Assembly: GCF_020085105.1 (NCBI RefSeq)
Contig: NC_058051.1
Coordinates: forward strand, 23,935,455-23,999,454
Direction of reading: 5' to 3'
DNA length: 64,000 nucleotides
Origin: Siniperca chuatsi
Lineage: Eukaryota; Chordata; Actinopteri; Centrarchiformes; Sinipercidae
Shown: positions 25,911-39,600 of the stretch, in pieces
Position numbering within the stretch: position 1 is the stretch's first letter
Layout of the letters: each line of letters begins with the position of its first letter
The notes under the pieces: generated by a model
Told to the model about the DNA's origin: nothing
Seen by the model: only the letters and a program-made list of their open reading frames with translations
Databases searched by the model: none
Program-made: the position numbers and the translations under genes

Positions 25911-26414
25911 GAGAAGACCTACAGTATAACGGACTAAACCGTTTGTCTGCCATTGTAAGTCTAACAGTTTCATGCAGTCATCAACTGATGATGATTGCTG
26001 TTTTGAATAAATTTAAAATGATGGTCATAAACTCTTTCTAAACTCTAGCCAATCGCAACACTTTCCATATGCAGTTTTCCCACGCTGAACAAAATTTGAA
26101 GCTGTGCTGTTTCACCTTTGTCACTGGTGGATATTCCTTTCCTTCCTTTTCATTAGCTCCTCTTTGTGCATCAGCAGCTGTTGTTAGTACTCTCCACCAC
26201 ATTCACATTATCATTCAAATTCACACATTCCAGTGGTTCTCTTTTCCTGAGGAAACTGACAAATCAGCAATACCTCACCACCACATTAACAATAAAGCAT
26301 GTTAAAAGTTAATTGCTTGGGTTAAACCAAAACCATTTCATCTTACAAGCATTACAAAAAATGTTTTCTTTTTAAAAAGTACCAAAATGGTTAAGCAAAA
26401 TGAGAGAGACTGAT
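25911..26414. other. Intergenic between the F-box array and dnajc11
   Basis: AT-rich, no gene seen; short open frames only. Confidence 0.5.
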
Positions 26415-26420
26415 TTTAAT
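26415..26420 (-). terminator. Possible dnajc11 polyadenylation signal (ATTAAA variant)
   Basis: Minus-strand ATTAAA about 395 nt after the stop codon. No canonical AATAAA was noticed on this strand between 26300 and 26815. Confidence 0.3.
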
Positions 26421-26814
26421 AATATGGCAAATAAACAGAGGTGCATTCATGTCTTCAATCACATAGGCACTGCAGTATGAGTACAATACAGTACATAGAA
26501 CTCGATCATAAATTACAAGCCATACCAAAAATAAATGGATACCAAGGAGGCTAGAGGACCTGGGAAATAAGATGGTACCCATTGATTTTGGTGTCACATC
26601 AGAATCACAACCCTGTCCATGGATACTGAATTATGATCAATCCAGCCTGTGATGCTTTTACTCTGCTCTGCATATTTAAATGAATATAAAGACAAAAGGT
26701 AAATGCACGACTTCTGAGTAACAAGGACTTAAATCCACGTTGTATCTAAAACAGGTTTATCCATCTTCTGTCAAACAGCTGAGAGATGAGTCTTTTTGGT
26801 CAGCAGAGGAGCTC

Positions 26815-27395
26815 CTATGTGTCTGCATCAATCCTGTGAGCTGTGCAGTGGAAACAAGAACAAAGAAGTCAGAAATAGCGCTGCTGGCAGTGCAGTGGAT
26901 TTTAGGAGACATACTCTGAGTGGAGATAAAATATTCTGAGATACGTTGCATCAAACACATCTACAAAGGCTGAGGGTTCAAGTAAATTCCTAACGCTGTC
27001 AGGAGCATCTAAAACAGGGGCAGCTTAGACAGTTCAAGAGAGTATATGATCTACCAAATCATTACACCTGCAGTAGCTACATGCTACAGAAATTGGGGCA
27101 AAACTGTGACACAATCCTCATATGTGAGAGTCACTGTGCTGTATAATACAAGGGACTTACATTGCTTTGGTATCCTGAGTGGTTCTGTGTCTCCTGACAG
27201 GACTTGATGCATGACTCCGCGGAACTGATACAGCACCTTCAGGCTCTTCTCCTCCCCCACACAGGGGTCGTAGAAGCCAGGGAGTCCTGACTGGAAAGAC
27301 AACATAAGGTCACGCACCAGCAGCAGACTGAATCATAATACAGCAAGTTGCAGACATCAGTTTGTAGCACTGTGATACATTTTTAATCAGTATGT

Positions 27396-27488
<93 letters not shown>

Positions 27489-28110
27489 TTTGGATAAATT
27501 CTGTGGGTTTGGAAATACTGCACTCGATTACTGTACTTACCTTTGTGGCCTCAGTGAGGATGAGTTTAGAGTCTTTCACCAGACACTGCAGTGGCACAGT
27601 CACATCAATGACCTTTGCCCTCTCGTGTTTTCTACTGTTGTCGGTCACAAACTTGCCGTACCAGGCGTTGAGGATGATGAGACCTGGTTTAATGAAACAG
27701 CATCAAGGATAGCGTGAATCAATTGGAAATTAAATGTATTAATGTGCTATTTTAATGCGTTTCAAAATGCAAGCTAGTGACCAAAATGGCCTACTTATTT
27801 TGATTTAAGAGTGGATTTCAGAAATCTAAGGATGACAGACACACAGACACAGATTTTTGGATGAATTGATATTAAAAGTCCAACACAAATTCCCACTTTC
27901 ACTATAGAATAATATGAATCTTGCATGCCAGCAATTTAGAAACATATTTAACAACAGAACCAGTGTTAATTTTTGAGACTTTGTTAAAATCATTTTGCAA
28001 GTATACAACAAAAAGATAACCCAATTAATTTTAATTGCAAGCTGCATAATACTCTAACCATTTCATAGAGTCTAGTCCATTGAATAAAGAAGAGCAGCTG
28101 TGTGTCTGTC

Positions 28111-28150
<40 letters not shown>

Positions 28151-31100
28151 TATTAACTGTTACTTTACAAGTGCAAAGTCTAGGGGACCTCTGATGATAC
28201 TAAAAACAAAGCAACCTCGACAGTGACAGGTGTCACAAGCCAATTATCACTTGCCAAACTCCCCCAGGTGAAAATTATACTGCCTGCTGAGAGCTTTTTG
28301 TTAGTGTAATTATCAAAAGCAAACTAAAAAGCACCAATTATCAGTAGTCAAAACGCAAGCTGGAGGGTCATTACAAAATCCACTGAACTCTATTTCCCTT
28401 ATTAATAATTTTAACCCTGTATAAAAAGCTACCCATATCTCCACAAAATCGCACTACATACTACGTGTCCACAAAGTAAGTCTCCTAATACTACAATGGA
28501 AAGGCCCACACACCAGTCTTGCCTTTGCCAGGTGTACAGCCACTTTAGATTTCAGTGAACTGCTCAAGAAGTTCCCCAAAATCATGTATTCTGCTTTAGT
28601 TTGGATTTTTTTGGATGTGTAAACTGGTAATTCATAGGTGGCAGAAAATTTAACAGCTGTGAAATGTTTGCTAAAAGCGGACTAGTCTTGTTTCATATAG
28701 TGAAAACAGGCACAGTATCACAGAAATTACACTTTGAAGTTAGCAACATTCAACCAGGCATCAACACAATTCACCTAAAATGTATGAAAAACAGTTCGGA
28801 ATGTAAGAGAATCTAATAGTTTCACAACCTGCTTAAAAAACATTATTCCCAGGATAAGCTCATCCCTAAAATATTACGGATCTTACCCATTCTAGACTCC
28901 TCAGCTTCAATAATCCTGCGCACAGACTCCTGCATGAGCAAGACCTTTAGAGATGAAAAAGGCACACAGAGGAAGGGAAGGAGACAGACACAAACAATGA
29001 GATTTCACATCATATGGATTATACTAATGAATTTCACTAAGACTTTGCATCTTATCAAATCCCATCTCAGCCCCTTTGTCTGACTGGTGTGGGACTTGTA
29101 ATATTTCCACAATGTAGGATGGGTACCACAGCTACATGTAAGCCTGTAAAATACTCACAGCAGCCTCTGCCTCCTGTTTCTTCTTGGCTATATTAGAGGC
29201 CGAGCTCTCCCGCTGCTTCTCCAAGTCTCTGTTGAGTTAAAAGATAAATGGAGAAATAAAATTAGCTCATAAAATCTGGCCATAATAATACCTGTGGTGC
29301 TTCCTCCAATAACATTTCTTGCACGAAACAAACAACATAAAGTGAGGGTTTCTTACTCTTCCTTCTGGGCCCGCACGTAGGGCCGAATGATAAGCTGCTG
29401 GATGGCGAGGTAGAAAACCAGTGGTCCAACTGTGGCGTAAAATACAGCACTAGGCAGGAGTTGGTCAGTCAAGTGAATAGGGAAGAAATACGTCTGGCTT
29501 GCTCTGTTTAGTCTGCAAATAGAGAGTTGGTTTCATGATTATATCTGAATGGCCACTAACTTGCTGCTAAATTGGTTACTGCATGTAACATTTGTGGGAA
29601 TTTCTGTCTAAAAAAATGGGAGAATACTAAGGTCACATTCAAAAATAATTAAAGTTCTAAGTATTCTCTCAGCTACATACAGCTATCTGGCTAAAGGTGA
29701 ACACAGGTCAAAGTAAAAATAGGTGCTATACTGTAGGTTAGACAGGACAGTGAACTGTGTGCTGATTGTTCCTCAGATGTTAGAGAATTCTGTGATATAT
29801 TCCTTTGACTGTTTTTGACGAGTTTCCAAAAATAAGAAAATATACTATAAATACTCGAGCTTTTAGATTCATATCCCAGGACTAACTCGCATCTCAATGG
29901 GTCCAATCCTGTGTCTATATCCTCAAAGATACACCTCCAGCGCAGACACAAGTTGTAGAAAATTAATTTGACTGGCTGACACGATGTCATGTCTTAATTC
30001 CTATGGGTGCTATGGCTGTGAGGAAAACCCTCTGGAACCTACAGGAAAATGGAGCAAAGAGCAGCACTTACTTGATCTTGAGGGAGACACCTTGGGGCAC
30101 TCCAACGCTGATGGTGGCCCCAAGGACACTGTGTCGACTGATCTTCCTCTCAGCACCGTACTCTACCACAGTCCCAAAGAAACCTGATCTGTAACATAAA
30201 GACAAAGTTACTACCTGTCTACCTGCAGTCAGAGTTTACTTGAATTTGAGCTGTCAGTTCTTGCACAAAAACTACTAACGATGCATACTTAAATGGATAG
30301 AAATTTGAGCTGTACAAACAGACTGACACTAAACAAAGCTAATTATGACCTACAACAGGGGTCTTAATATGAATTTATGATCATACTTTACTGAGCCCTT
30401 AATCTTCGTCTCCTCCTCATCCTGGAACTTGTACTGGTAGCTCATCATCACAAAAGTGTGAGGAATGCCAAGCTGCAGAGGCAAAAAGTAAAAGATCATT
30501 TTGGCACAACCCTGACAAGCAACTGTTGATTTAATGGTGTCTTGGCTAACATTAAAGTTAAATATAAATGCTGGCTGCTAACCTGCATTGCGAAGGTGAA
30601 ATGGCTGCTCTTGGTGTCCCTGACTATGCTGGTGTTCATGGAGGACTGGATCCCCCAGCGCCACTGCAGATAGCCCATAGTGTTCTTGTCTAGGTGACGG
30701 GCCAGCACTGTGGTAACCCCAGGACGCACGCCTCGTGATGAAAACTGGAGCCCACACTGAGCGGTCACAAAGCTGAGGCAAAAAAAAATAATCAAAAAGA
30801 AAATCGCTGAATTGTTCATGTAGTAAACAAAAAATACAGAGTACTGATTTCTTTTCTTTTGTATTTCAACACATACAATCGAGGTGTCAAGTTTCGGAAT
30901 ATCTTCATTCCAAGGAGAGGTCCATGGGTGTCTCCAGCACCAAGCTCTACCTGTGTACACACAGACAACAGTTTCACATCTTAAAATGTCACTGCATGTT
31001 GTACCGCACGGGCAGACAGGTGTTTTGTGACTAACAGAGGCAGGGAAAGAAAGTGTGCCATTTATAGTATACATTACAAAATGAGTGTGTGCGGTGCCCA

Positions 31101-34100
31101 GTGAGAATGCAGCATACCTCTCCCCACCCCTTGGCTGAGGTGACTCTTCTCAAGGCCAAGTTAATGGTGCCACCTCCATTTCCATTGTGGGTTGACAAGG
31201 AGCCAGACAAAATGGCTGTGTCTTTTGTGGTAAGAGGAGCCTGCAGTAGAACACATAAAATGAGTCCTTTGATGAGAATTTGCTCCAAAATCTTATCATC
31301 GTATCTTATTGTAGTAAATGCCACTCATGTAGCAATCTGGAGCAACCCATTACCTCTATGGATTGTGATATGTGCATCTTGTTGATTTCCACATGTGGGA
31401 CTCCCCCTCCAACCACATCTTCATAGTCCTCCTCATACCGGTCAAATAGGTCTGTGGCGTCAATACCCACACTAATCGTTCCCTGCAAATAACAGGTTTG
31501 GGAAGTAATACTATGTTAATTAATGATGTATAAAATATGCACAAGTTGCCTAATGACTCTATATGTTACAGTTAGTTCAATGTGAGGCTTGTTATCTTCC
31601 CCTGAACATACCTTTGGGTTGGTCCTTTGCTGAAGCCGTCTCTCCTCTCGCTCTTTCTGAAGACGCTCATACTCTTCTCGAATCTCTGCAGGGGTTCTTT
31701 TTCTTTCCACCACCTGGAGTAAGAAGATATGATTTGAATGCAAAGTAAACAGTGGGTTGGCTGCTTCACAGGTTGCAGATAATGAGTTACAGTAGAAGAA
31801 ATTTCGCCAGAATTTAAACACTCCCATATGTTATTCCTGCAAAAATATTTATAAGTGTCATATTTTGTATTGTCAAGCATCGATGGTTTTAGTAAACACA
31901 GATGAAGCAAAACAAGAACTATTTCACGCAGGTTAAATGAGGCGATGTCATATAGGACAGGAAAGTTGTGTGGTAAGAATGCAGGCTTAATGCTATGATT
32001 GGTACTTTAAGATTAACTGTGTATTCTTCCATGAGTAAGTTATTCTCAAATCAAGACCCTAAAGGATGAACAATACCGAGAACAAATTTTATGCACGTAA
32101 TTTCTTTTGATGCTATTCTCTTGATGTTTCTGTTGGCCCACTACAGGCATTTATAAGAACATAATGAATATCAAGTGTAAAATTTATATCAAATTTAAAA
32201 ACATAAATTTAGCTGAAAGCACACCAAACTTCCTATATATGTCTAAATCAAAATTACAGTGATTTGTTAAAGTTGACAAACCAAAACAAATGTCCCATCC
32301 AAACTATACCTGGATTAAATGCATTCCAAAGAGAAGGATGCTAAGAAAGCATATCCTTTTTTCTGTAAATCTTGGTTCCTCTGAAAAGCAGCCATGCACT
32401 TGCAAAACACACTACCCTGGCCACCCTGATGCAGGCAGGATAGCTGAAAACATTCGGTGAGGTGAATAAACCACGGTGTACTGGAGAAGAATAGTCTGAC
32501 GTGTTTTAATTTTGACGGACTTGCATTGAAGCTCGCACTGGTCTGCACCTTGCTGTGTGTGTTAAAAATTACTAAGGCAAACCAAATTTTTCAAATAGAT
32601 TTGTTTTTGTCACATGACATTTGGCCATGTTTGCACTTGACTTGCAGTACACATATGACATTTATAGTGGATTCAAAATACAGTAGTTTTAAAAATGTAT
32701 GAGGTAAGCCTGACAATCGTGGTTGTGAAAGTCAGAACTCCACTGAGCTGGTCCCATGAGGCTTCAACTCTCCTGCCTGTATTGTGCGTCAGAGGTGCGC
32801 CATTGTATGTTTTGGACCTAATAACTTGTGGTTTCTAACTGCACATGGTGGCTTGTTTAGGAATCATTGGCCACTAGAATCACTAAAGGACGTACCTCCC
32901 ATCCTTCAACATCGAGTCCTCGCTTGCCATAGATATCATAGATAGCTCGTGCCTGTGGGTCACTAAGCACTAGAATGACATGGACACACAACACCAATAT
33001 TATTAAGCATCAGAATAGTTTGTTTATGTTTCTAAATACTGTAATGTAGACTATGACATATTCAAGTCAGCTTCGAATGTAGCCAAAAGTAGAGTTGACA
33101 TGTTCACATGATGTGGTCAAAGCTTTTCTTACCTTCATAAGCTTCATGTACAAGGTTAAAAAGCTGTTCTGCTTGACGCTTTAGTTCAGGGTCCCTGTGT
33201 TTGTCTGGGTGATACAGCATGCATAATCGCCTGTATGCCGCCTTCAGCTCCTCCTGTGTTGCCTGAAGCACAACATTGAAATGGAGAAAATGTGAAAGAG
33301 AAAATTTGTGGGGAAACTTCATCAACAACATACAAAACACACGGCATGATGTTGCTACAGCTGAACTCTCCTACGACCAACTGAATTTACTGATCATCCA
33401 ACACTTATGTGAACTTCATACAGTTTTCCAACCCTGCAAAAACGCCATACAGGGTTTAGATGACTTGTGACAAAACTGTCTGAACAGAAACTTGCTGCTG
33501 GTGCTTAAATTCAGATTATAATTAGATTGTTGTGAGATAGACTACAGTGTAAAGGGTATTGCCCCGATCACCATAGTTTAAGGTACGTATTCACATTCAT
33601 GTAATCTAGTCTATTGTTAACCCAACAAGTTTAATATAATTCATAATTTTCATACATTACCTCTATATATATATATGTGCATTACTGTGCTCTTTACTGC
33701 GTTTTGCACTTCTGGTTAGATGCTAAACTGCATTTCATTGTCTAAGTACTTGTAGTCTGTGCAATGACAATAAAGAATGTTTTGTTTCATTTTTGAAAAC
33801 ACTGATGTAGAGACCATGACTCATTATGTGTTTTACTGCATAACATACAGTGGGAGGGGTTAAACATTTTCTTATCTGTTCTTGGATGAAGGTTTGTCAC
33901 GTAAACCTTTTTTTCTCTATATTCTACCTGACTATGCTCATCCACTTGAAAGTAAGCAAATTATAAGAACATTTAAATTGTAGTATATTTAGTCGCTCCG
34001 GAGAACAGCATGTCCCTGTGCAACAAGTTCATTTTGTTTTGTAAAATGTTATTTGCATATCAACATAATGTCCTCTGCTTTACAAATAAAAGTATCAAGA

Positions 34101-34609
34101 CCGAAAGCGTCTGATCCCAAGACATTAGTGTAATCTGATCAACTCTTAAGTTGTTTCGTGAAGCCCTTAAGTAAAGTTGTAGCATTAGCTAGTTAGCACT
34201 GTCCACAGATCATTATTAAACTGAAAATAACTGTCAGTTTCTTATCAGCTCCCAGATTACCGCAGTAACACAGGATTATCTATCTTACTTCATCAAGTGA
34301 CAACTCCTGTTGGTAAAGTCGTAACGTTAACCCCACAACCTGTTGTATGTCTTGTAAAGTATCCAGCCGAAGAGTCACAGCACAGAAATCAATGTCGAGG
34401 GTCACAAGCTAGCAACCTAGCTAACATTACATGTGATTACAAGAGTAACCGTTAAATATCAGCCGGGGAAAGTTTATAGAATGACTACTACATGAACCCG
34501 CACAAACATCTATTCAGATCACAGCTGCATATTGTACCTCTCTTCTGACATTTAGGAGGGAATAATAATCATCATTAAGAATCTCATCATCGTCCAAGGC
34601 AGACGCCAT
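26815..34609 (-). CDS. dnajc11: DnaJ homolog subfamily C member 11
   Basis: Sixteen exons: 34538-34609, 33133-33262, 32896-32969, 31612-31713, 31354-31482, 31118-31240, 30877-30950, 30583-30772, 30387-30472, 30072-30188, 29357-29512, 29159-29228, 28887-28944, 27541-27683, 27161-27290 and 26815-26840. They total 1680 nt, 559 residues plus stop, the same length as the human protein. The J domain ([20 protein letters not shown]) has the HPD triad that stimulates Hsp70. After it come [28 protein letters not shown], a central beta-rich part ([32 protein letters not shown]) and the C-terminal DUF3395 region ([20 protein letters not shown]). The end is RIPKQSHRIDADT. DNAJC11 is a mitochondrial protein associated with MICOS/SAM and cristae organisation. 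All junctions keep frame, and no lesion is seen. It is divergent from camta1. Confidence 0.97.
27400..27486. repeat. Compound (TA)n(CA)n microsatellite in dnajc11 intron
   Basis: About 28 TA units followed by about 15 CA units, beginning roughly 55 bp from the donor side of exon 27541-27683. Confidence 0.95.
28114..28147. repeat. (CA)n microsatellite in dnajc11 intron
   Basis: About 16 CA units. Confidence 0.95.
33688..33790 (+). mobile_element. Probable 3' tail of a non-LTR retroelement
   Basis: Contains TTTTGCACTTCTGGTTAGAT, GCTAAACTGCATTTCATTGT and GTGCAATGACAATAAAG, a phrase found at the 3' ends of many fish interspersed repeats (from memory, LINE- or SINE-like). It sits in the first intron of dnajc11, antisense to it. 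Only the tail is recognisable. Confidence 0.5.
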
Positions 34610-36272
34610 GTTTACACCCGGTCATCTCTTCTTCGTGACATTTACATCGCTCAAAGACTTCCCTGCGCACCCTGTCGCCCTCTTGTGTTGTGGATGAATG
34701 ACAACACATCACCTGTATTCACAGGCTTGTTCGTGCTGTCTTAGGTGTGCGTTTCATTTTGAAGTTTAATATGTACAGATATTATTGGCGATGTTATGAG
34801 GAATAGTTATGAGAGATACGCTACGATTATGCAATCGTAAAAAAGTCGAGTGGCATTTTCATACTGCAGTTAAATTAAATTAATTCCTGAAATGTTTAAT
34901 TTATTATTATTTAACAAATGCCAGTATAGCTAGACCACTTAATTTTCCTTTTAGAAAAACACTCATTTGAATATAGTGTTAAATTCTCGGTGCAATAAAA
35001 TCAATGTTGGAGATTGGTAGACCTCCATACCTATATGCCTAATTCTAAAGGGATATTGTCTGCATCCTATCCACCTAGGAACAATTAAGGCAAGGGGAGA
35101 GAAAATCACTTCACTACATTAGGTCTTTCATTAGTTCATTATTACTTTCTTTGCAATAACAGCGAGCCGTTGACCGTACAAGGCGCACGAGCATCAGCAG
35201 CATAGGAGCTGTCCTTTCAGCACCACCACTTCAAACTATACACTGGATATCAGCACCGACGGCCACTGTTAGCCTGTTAATATAGGATGAAGGCTGTCCT
35301 TAAGTGCTGTAGTTGACGCGAGTGCCAAAAGCAAAGTCTATTAAGCAGAACGATCTGTAATTAGATTGCCTGTAGTCATTTAACATACTATTGTCAAGCC
35401 TATGTAAGTGCGCCATAATGATAGAAGTTGAAAACCTTGACAGCATAGTGGACAGAATTAAAGTAACTGTTTTGGCAGATTCAAATCTGTGCGTCACATC
35501 GACCCCTCAGTACCTGACAGAACTGTCTAGATGGACCCGACCACCAGCACATAAGAGGCTGGATCCCCCGCAGCCTTCAGTATCATGGTGCAACTATCTG
35601 AAATCAGTTTGACATATCTACAAGGGAACAAACTAGTCCACAGGCTTTCAAATGTAAACTGACATCTGCACACTTGATTGATAGACTGTGCAGACTGTTA
35701 CTACTGTTTGATTTGTCTCAAATGTTTCATTGTTTGTTTTAGGCTGAATGTACTCAGGACTCCCTAGAAACCACACATACTGAGTGGATTAAATATACAA
35801 AAATTAACCTTAAAATAAACCAATCAATAAAGTATTTCTGATTCTGAAACCAAAATGACCTTTTTTTTTCTGCCGAGGGGTTTCCTGGTAAGATTTCAAT
35901 CACCTGTATAGATCAGGAGACTTATCTCTGAAGATATGTTCAAAACGAATGAATGAAGGCCATTAAACAATTAGTAATTTAGCCGAACGTTAACGCACAT
36001 TGAACAACTTTAGTGGGGTGGCTCAAAGACAAACATGTAATATTCACAATCTAATTCGTTTTAATTAAGGATAAAAGATGTAGCCTCACCCAGGCCGTAC
36101 TGAGCATTAAAGTAATTTCTTTTTAATATAATAACGCTTCACCATCTTTTTAACAAAAGCGTCGTGCCAGACCTGCAGCGCCTCTGAGTTGTTTTAAATT
36201 CACTGTAAAAAAAACAAAAAACAAAAACACAAAAAACAAAAAACACGGCTGGTGGTGTCAAGGTGAGAGGAG
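34610..36272. other. Bidirectional interval between dnajc11 and camta1
   Basis: About 1.7 kb separating two divergent genes. A retroelement-like tail (AATAAAGTATTTCTGATTCTGA region near 35829) is possible, otherwise no gene. CpG content rises towards both ends. Confidence 0.5.
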
Positions 36273-36680
36273 ATGTGTTTTTCATCCCGGAGCCTCTCTG
36301 TCAGTCACCGCCTCACAGCCAATGGTAAGTTCGCCTCGGTCGGACCGACTCGCCGCTTGATCCTCCAGTCCCTCCTCGTGCTGTCCTCGTCGTGCACGCG
36401 CGTGGTACCCACGGTCGTGAGGAGGAGGAGGATGTTGCGCGTGAAGGGGAAATGGCTGCCGAAAACAAGCCGGAAGGTAAGAGAAATATAATGGGATTAA
36501 TTTACTAGTATGACCGCTTTGTGATTTTAGAACAGTTGTAACTCTGTGCGGAGATGATACACGCGTGAGGACAAGTGGAGAAATCTTCGGTAGAAAACGG
36601 CTCCGCTATTTTCCTCCGAATAGGCAGCTAAAACGTGGAGACATCACCTAGCCAGCTAATATTAGCTTGCATTCTAGCCA
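36200..36680 (+). promoter_or_regulatory. CpG-rich 5' region of camta1
   Basis: GC- and CpG-rich block (GTCGGACCGACTCGCCGC; GTCCTCGTCGTGCACGCGCG) covering both candidate first coding exons, preceded by an A-rich stretch (36205-36245). It probably contains the transcription start. No TATA box was seen. Confidence 0.5.
36273..36324 (+). CDS. Candidate alternative first coding exon of camta1
   Basis: The ATG opens MCFSSRSLSVSHRLTANG and meets a consensus donor (AATG/GTAAGT) in phase 1. This phase fits acceptor 40286 (8 nt before the one used in the main model) and also acceptor 50198, both in frame. It is also in frame with the downstream MLRVKG start if unspliced. No homology is recognised, so this is an inference from splice signals and phase. 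Confidence 0.35.
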
Positions 36681-39600
36681 GCTACTATTCCCATCGTAGC
36701 CCACATTTAAAGCTCGCCACGGGGACACATAGTCAGTGTGATTAAAGTAGCGCGTTTACCTTTTATTTTGCTCAGGATTCTTGTCAAATGACGAACAATT
36801 CAAGTTGTTAACAACAAGGCTAAGTTAATGACAACATGTCATTGGCATCGACTAACTTCTTCCCCTATTACCCAGCTTTAAAAAGCGGCGTGGTTGTGTT
36901 AGTTTATCTGTCAATACGGCTCGCTTCTGCAAGCGCTATTTATAGCTTGTTTTGGAGACATTGTAATAATAATTTAGACATCTGTTTTAAAATGTATTGG
37001 TCTAGTTTTTTTTTATTTTTTCCGTCTTGGAGAGGGGTCGTTCAGTCCCTCCGTGAAGCGCGAGAATTTCCATTGGCATTTAGCGAATAGTGTTTGCGAG
37101 TCAGAAGTGATGTATTTTTTTTTTAAATGAGCGAATATTGTTTTCCAAATGCCAATTTAAGCACTTGGCCTATATTTGGTTGGAGACACGGGCATCAAAA
37201 CGTTGTAATGCCCGCTCCGCTTGCAATGCCCTATCGCACTTGAAATGAAATGCCATCACACCAGAGGAAACAGGGAGGATGGAGAGTAGGATTTCCAGCA
37301 GCCTGCTCATTACACTACTTTACAAATAGGACGAAATTATGACTTTCTTCCCCTCCGTTTATTTCATACGGCTCACTAACTTAAAATGAAATGCACTAGA
37401 CTTACTTATTTCCTGTTTAGTGGGATATTTTACTGCAAAACATATGCATAAGAGATCTGTTATCGTTCAGATAGGCCCATAGAATTTTTGGGTGAGTAAT
37501 TATACAAAGCATAGGCTATATGAAAATAAAGATAAGATGTAATACTGTAATACATCAATTCTACAGGGATTAATTTTTCTATCCAGATGGCAGCTTTTTA
37601 CTGTTAGGAGTATTTGAACCAGACTGGAATGAGTTACGTATTTACATTTCACATTTGACAAGGAAGACATTCTCAGATGATAAAAACATAGAGCAACTTA
37701 AAAATGTATTTCATAGAATCTCATGGAAAATACTTGAGCTTGTTAACCTTATGTGCATGTTTCATTAAATGTGTTTGTTATGGTCTCAGTTATGTCATAC
37801 TTTTAAATGTTTAACTTTAACTTTAGTTTTTTGATGAGCAGAATTGAGTGTAATGATAGGTCATTAATACAATATGTTCTTGCTTTTTTCTCTAAACTTA
37901 TTTTTTATATTTATTGATTTATATTGACCCTTTTGGTGGAGCAAAAGAGTCATCCTAGACTGTAAAATTGGCTCCATAATTTGAGAGGGAGAAAAAAGAT
38001 TTCTACTTAAATCGTTAGGTCCTTCTGTTTCTGAGCTGTTCATAACGTATTGCACGCTTTAAAATTGAATAAACCTCAGTCAGAGTTTGGTGTCAGTAAC
38101 CTCAAACATTAATTCTTTTGATGTAGAATTACTTTAATGTTTTAAATGAGTGTAAACAAATGTCCATGTGAGGGGAAACGATAAAAGACTGAATTCAGTT
38201 GTTTGGATGTCAGTGTGCCAACCACTGAACAGAGTCCCACCAGGTGGTGGTATTGAGCTACAGAAGCACACTTACTATATGAGGGATATGTCTCTGGCTA
38301 TGACAAAAAATAAAGACATCTGGTTTTATGATAGTAATGACTTCACTGTGGTGTATCGTCCTAATGTATTCATCTACATAGCTGAATTTAACAAATAGGC
38401 TCCAGTTGTTAATCTCGATGCCGCTCCAACACCGAGAGCTCTCACTGAAAACCCTGACTTGAAAGTCCCATTGCTGAGCAGGTTAGGTTATTTTCAGTGT
38501 TCCTGTGAGGCCGGTCAGTGGAAAGAGGAGGAGGAGGAGCAAGGGGAGCATAGAGAGAGAGTGCTTCATACCTTGCAATGTCGTCTCATGCAAACCTGGC
38601 CCTTAAAGCTTTTACATTGAGCTGTCATGCTGAATCTTTACTCCTGCATCCAGTTTTTCTTAGTTTTGGCTGTTCATTTATGTAGAACATGCATTTTCAA
38701 TGTACATCACTATTACAGTTTTTACATGACACGTCCCTGGTTGTTGGGTAGCCACTGAGAAGCTGAACAGTGTTTCCTTAACCTTTTGTCCTTGTGTTTT
38801 GCAGGCAGTGCTGATCTCTCTTAGTTGTTTGGCAGATCTTATGATAGCCCATAATAACTGAGGGTTACATGTTGTGTTAAACCCAGGGGCCATGACCCAG
38901 TCTCACTCAGTGGTGTAATGTTCACATCCTGGGGTATTTCTCTCCAGCCTAACTGATTGTCAGGGCCCTTGGGGGTATTTTTTCCCTTCACACTCATAAA
39001 AAGCACTGTGGGTCCGTTACTTTAAGTACAAGGCCTGGAGGGCACTGAAAAGACAGGCTTGATATGTCTTATACTGAGACTGCTCTGGATAAAACTACAG
39101 CCAATGGTTTTATGAATCTACCAGAGCAGATAGTCATAAAAATATTTCTGTACAAGAGCCAAATTTGAGAAATATAACAAGCACTTTTGTAAACAAAAGT
39201 TACAGTACTAACACTTTTGTGATGTTGGGATTTAACAGAAAAGAAAACTCTGTCGAAAGTCGAATCTTGATACCGTCTTGTTTTTTTGTAGACCCAGCAC
39301 AGCAGTGTCAAATTTACATTAATTTGAAATTAGATAAAAGCAAGGCCAATGATGAAGGGATTGTTTACTGACACATAAAACTCACACAGGTGTGTTAAAT
39401 AAACTATATAAATCTAATGGTAATGCAGTTTAAACCTTTTGGCAACAGAAACAATCAACAAAGGTGCTTTCTAAAATGTAGTGAATTAGGCCTATAGCCT
39501 CAGCTGTGCAGGAAGTAATATTTCTCTTTTATTTTCAAGCGGGTGCAGTTTAAAAAGTTTCACGATGTTATCATTTCACTCAAAGCTCAGGGTGAAGCGG

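Larger units (their letters stand above)
12810..25930 (-). repeat. Tandem array of F-box/FBA gene units (A, B, C, D)
   Basis: Four head-to-tail units were recognised by shared 3'-flank, UTR, exon and promoter sequence: A about 12810-17990, B about 18030-23830, C about 23970-25440, D about 25440-25930. Shared marks include the block GATTTAGA(A/G)AAGCTGA in the 3' flank (13270, 18450, 24249), the ATG-AGG/AAGAGG exon 1 (17339, 23193, 25164) and AAATACAAATAGATT just outside unit B and unit C promoters. A and B retain coding exons; C and D are remnants. Confidence 0.8.

Noticed and set aside
27310-27717. Open frames on both strands rich in IY and TH repeats
   Set aside because: Simple translation of the TA/CA microsatellite; the overlapping real signal is the dnajc11 exon 27541-27683 on the minus strand.
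30496-31074. 192-codon minus-strand open frame
   Set aside because: Runs across introns and combines wrong-frame and right-frame parts of dnajc11 exons 30583-30772 and 30877-30950; not a separate gene.
35391-35612. 73-codon open frame between dnajc11 and camta1
   Set aside because: No homology recognised and no consistent splice partners; not supported as a gene.
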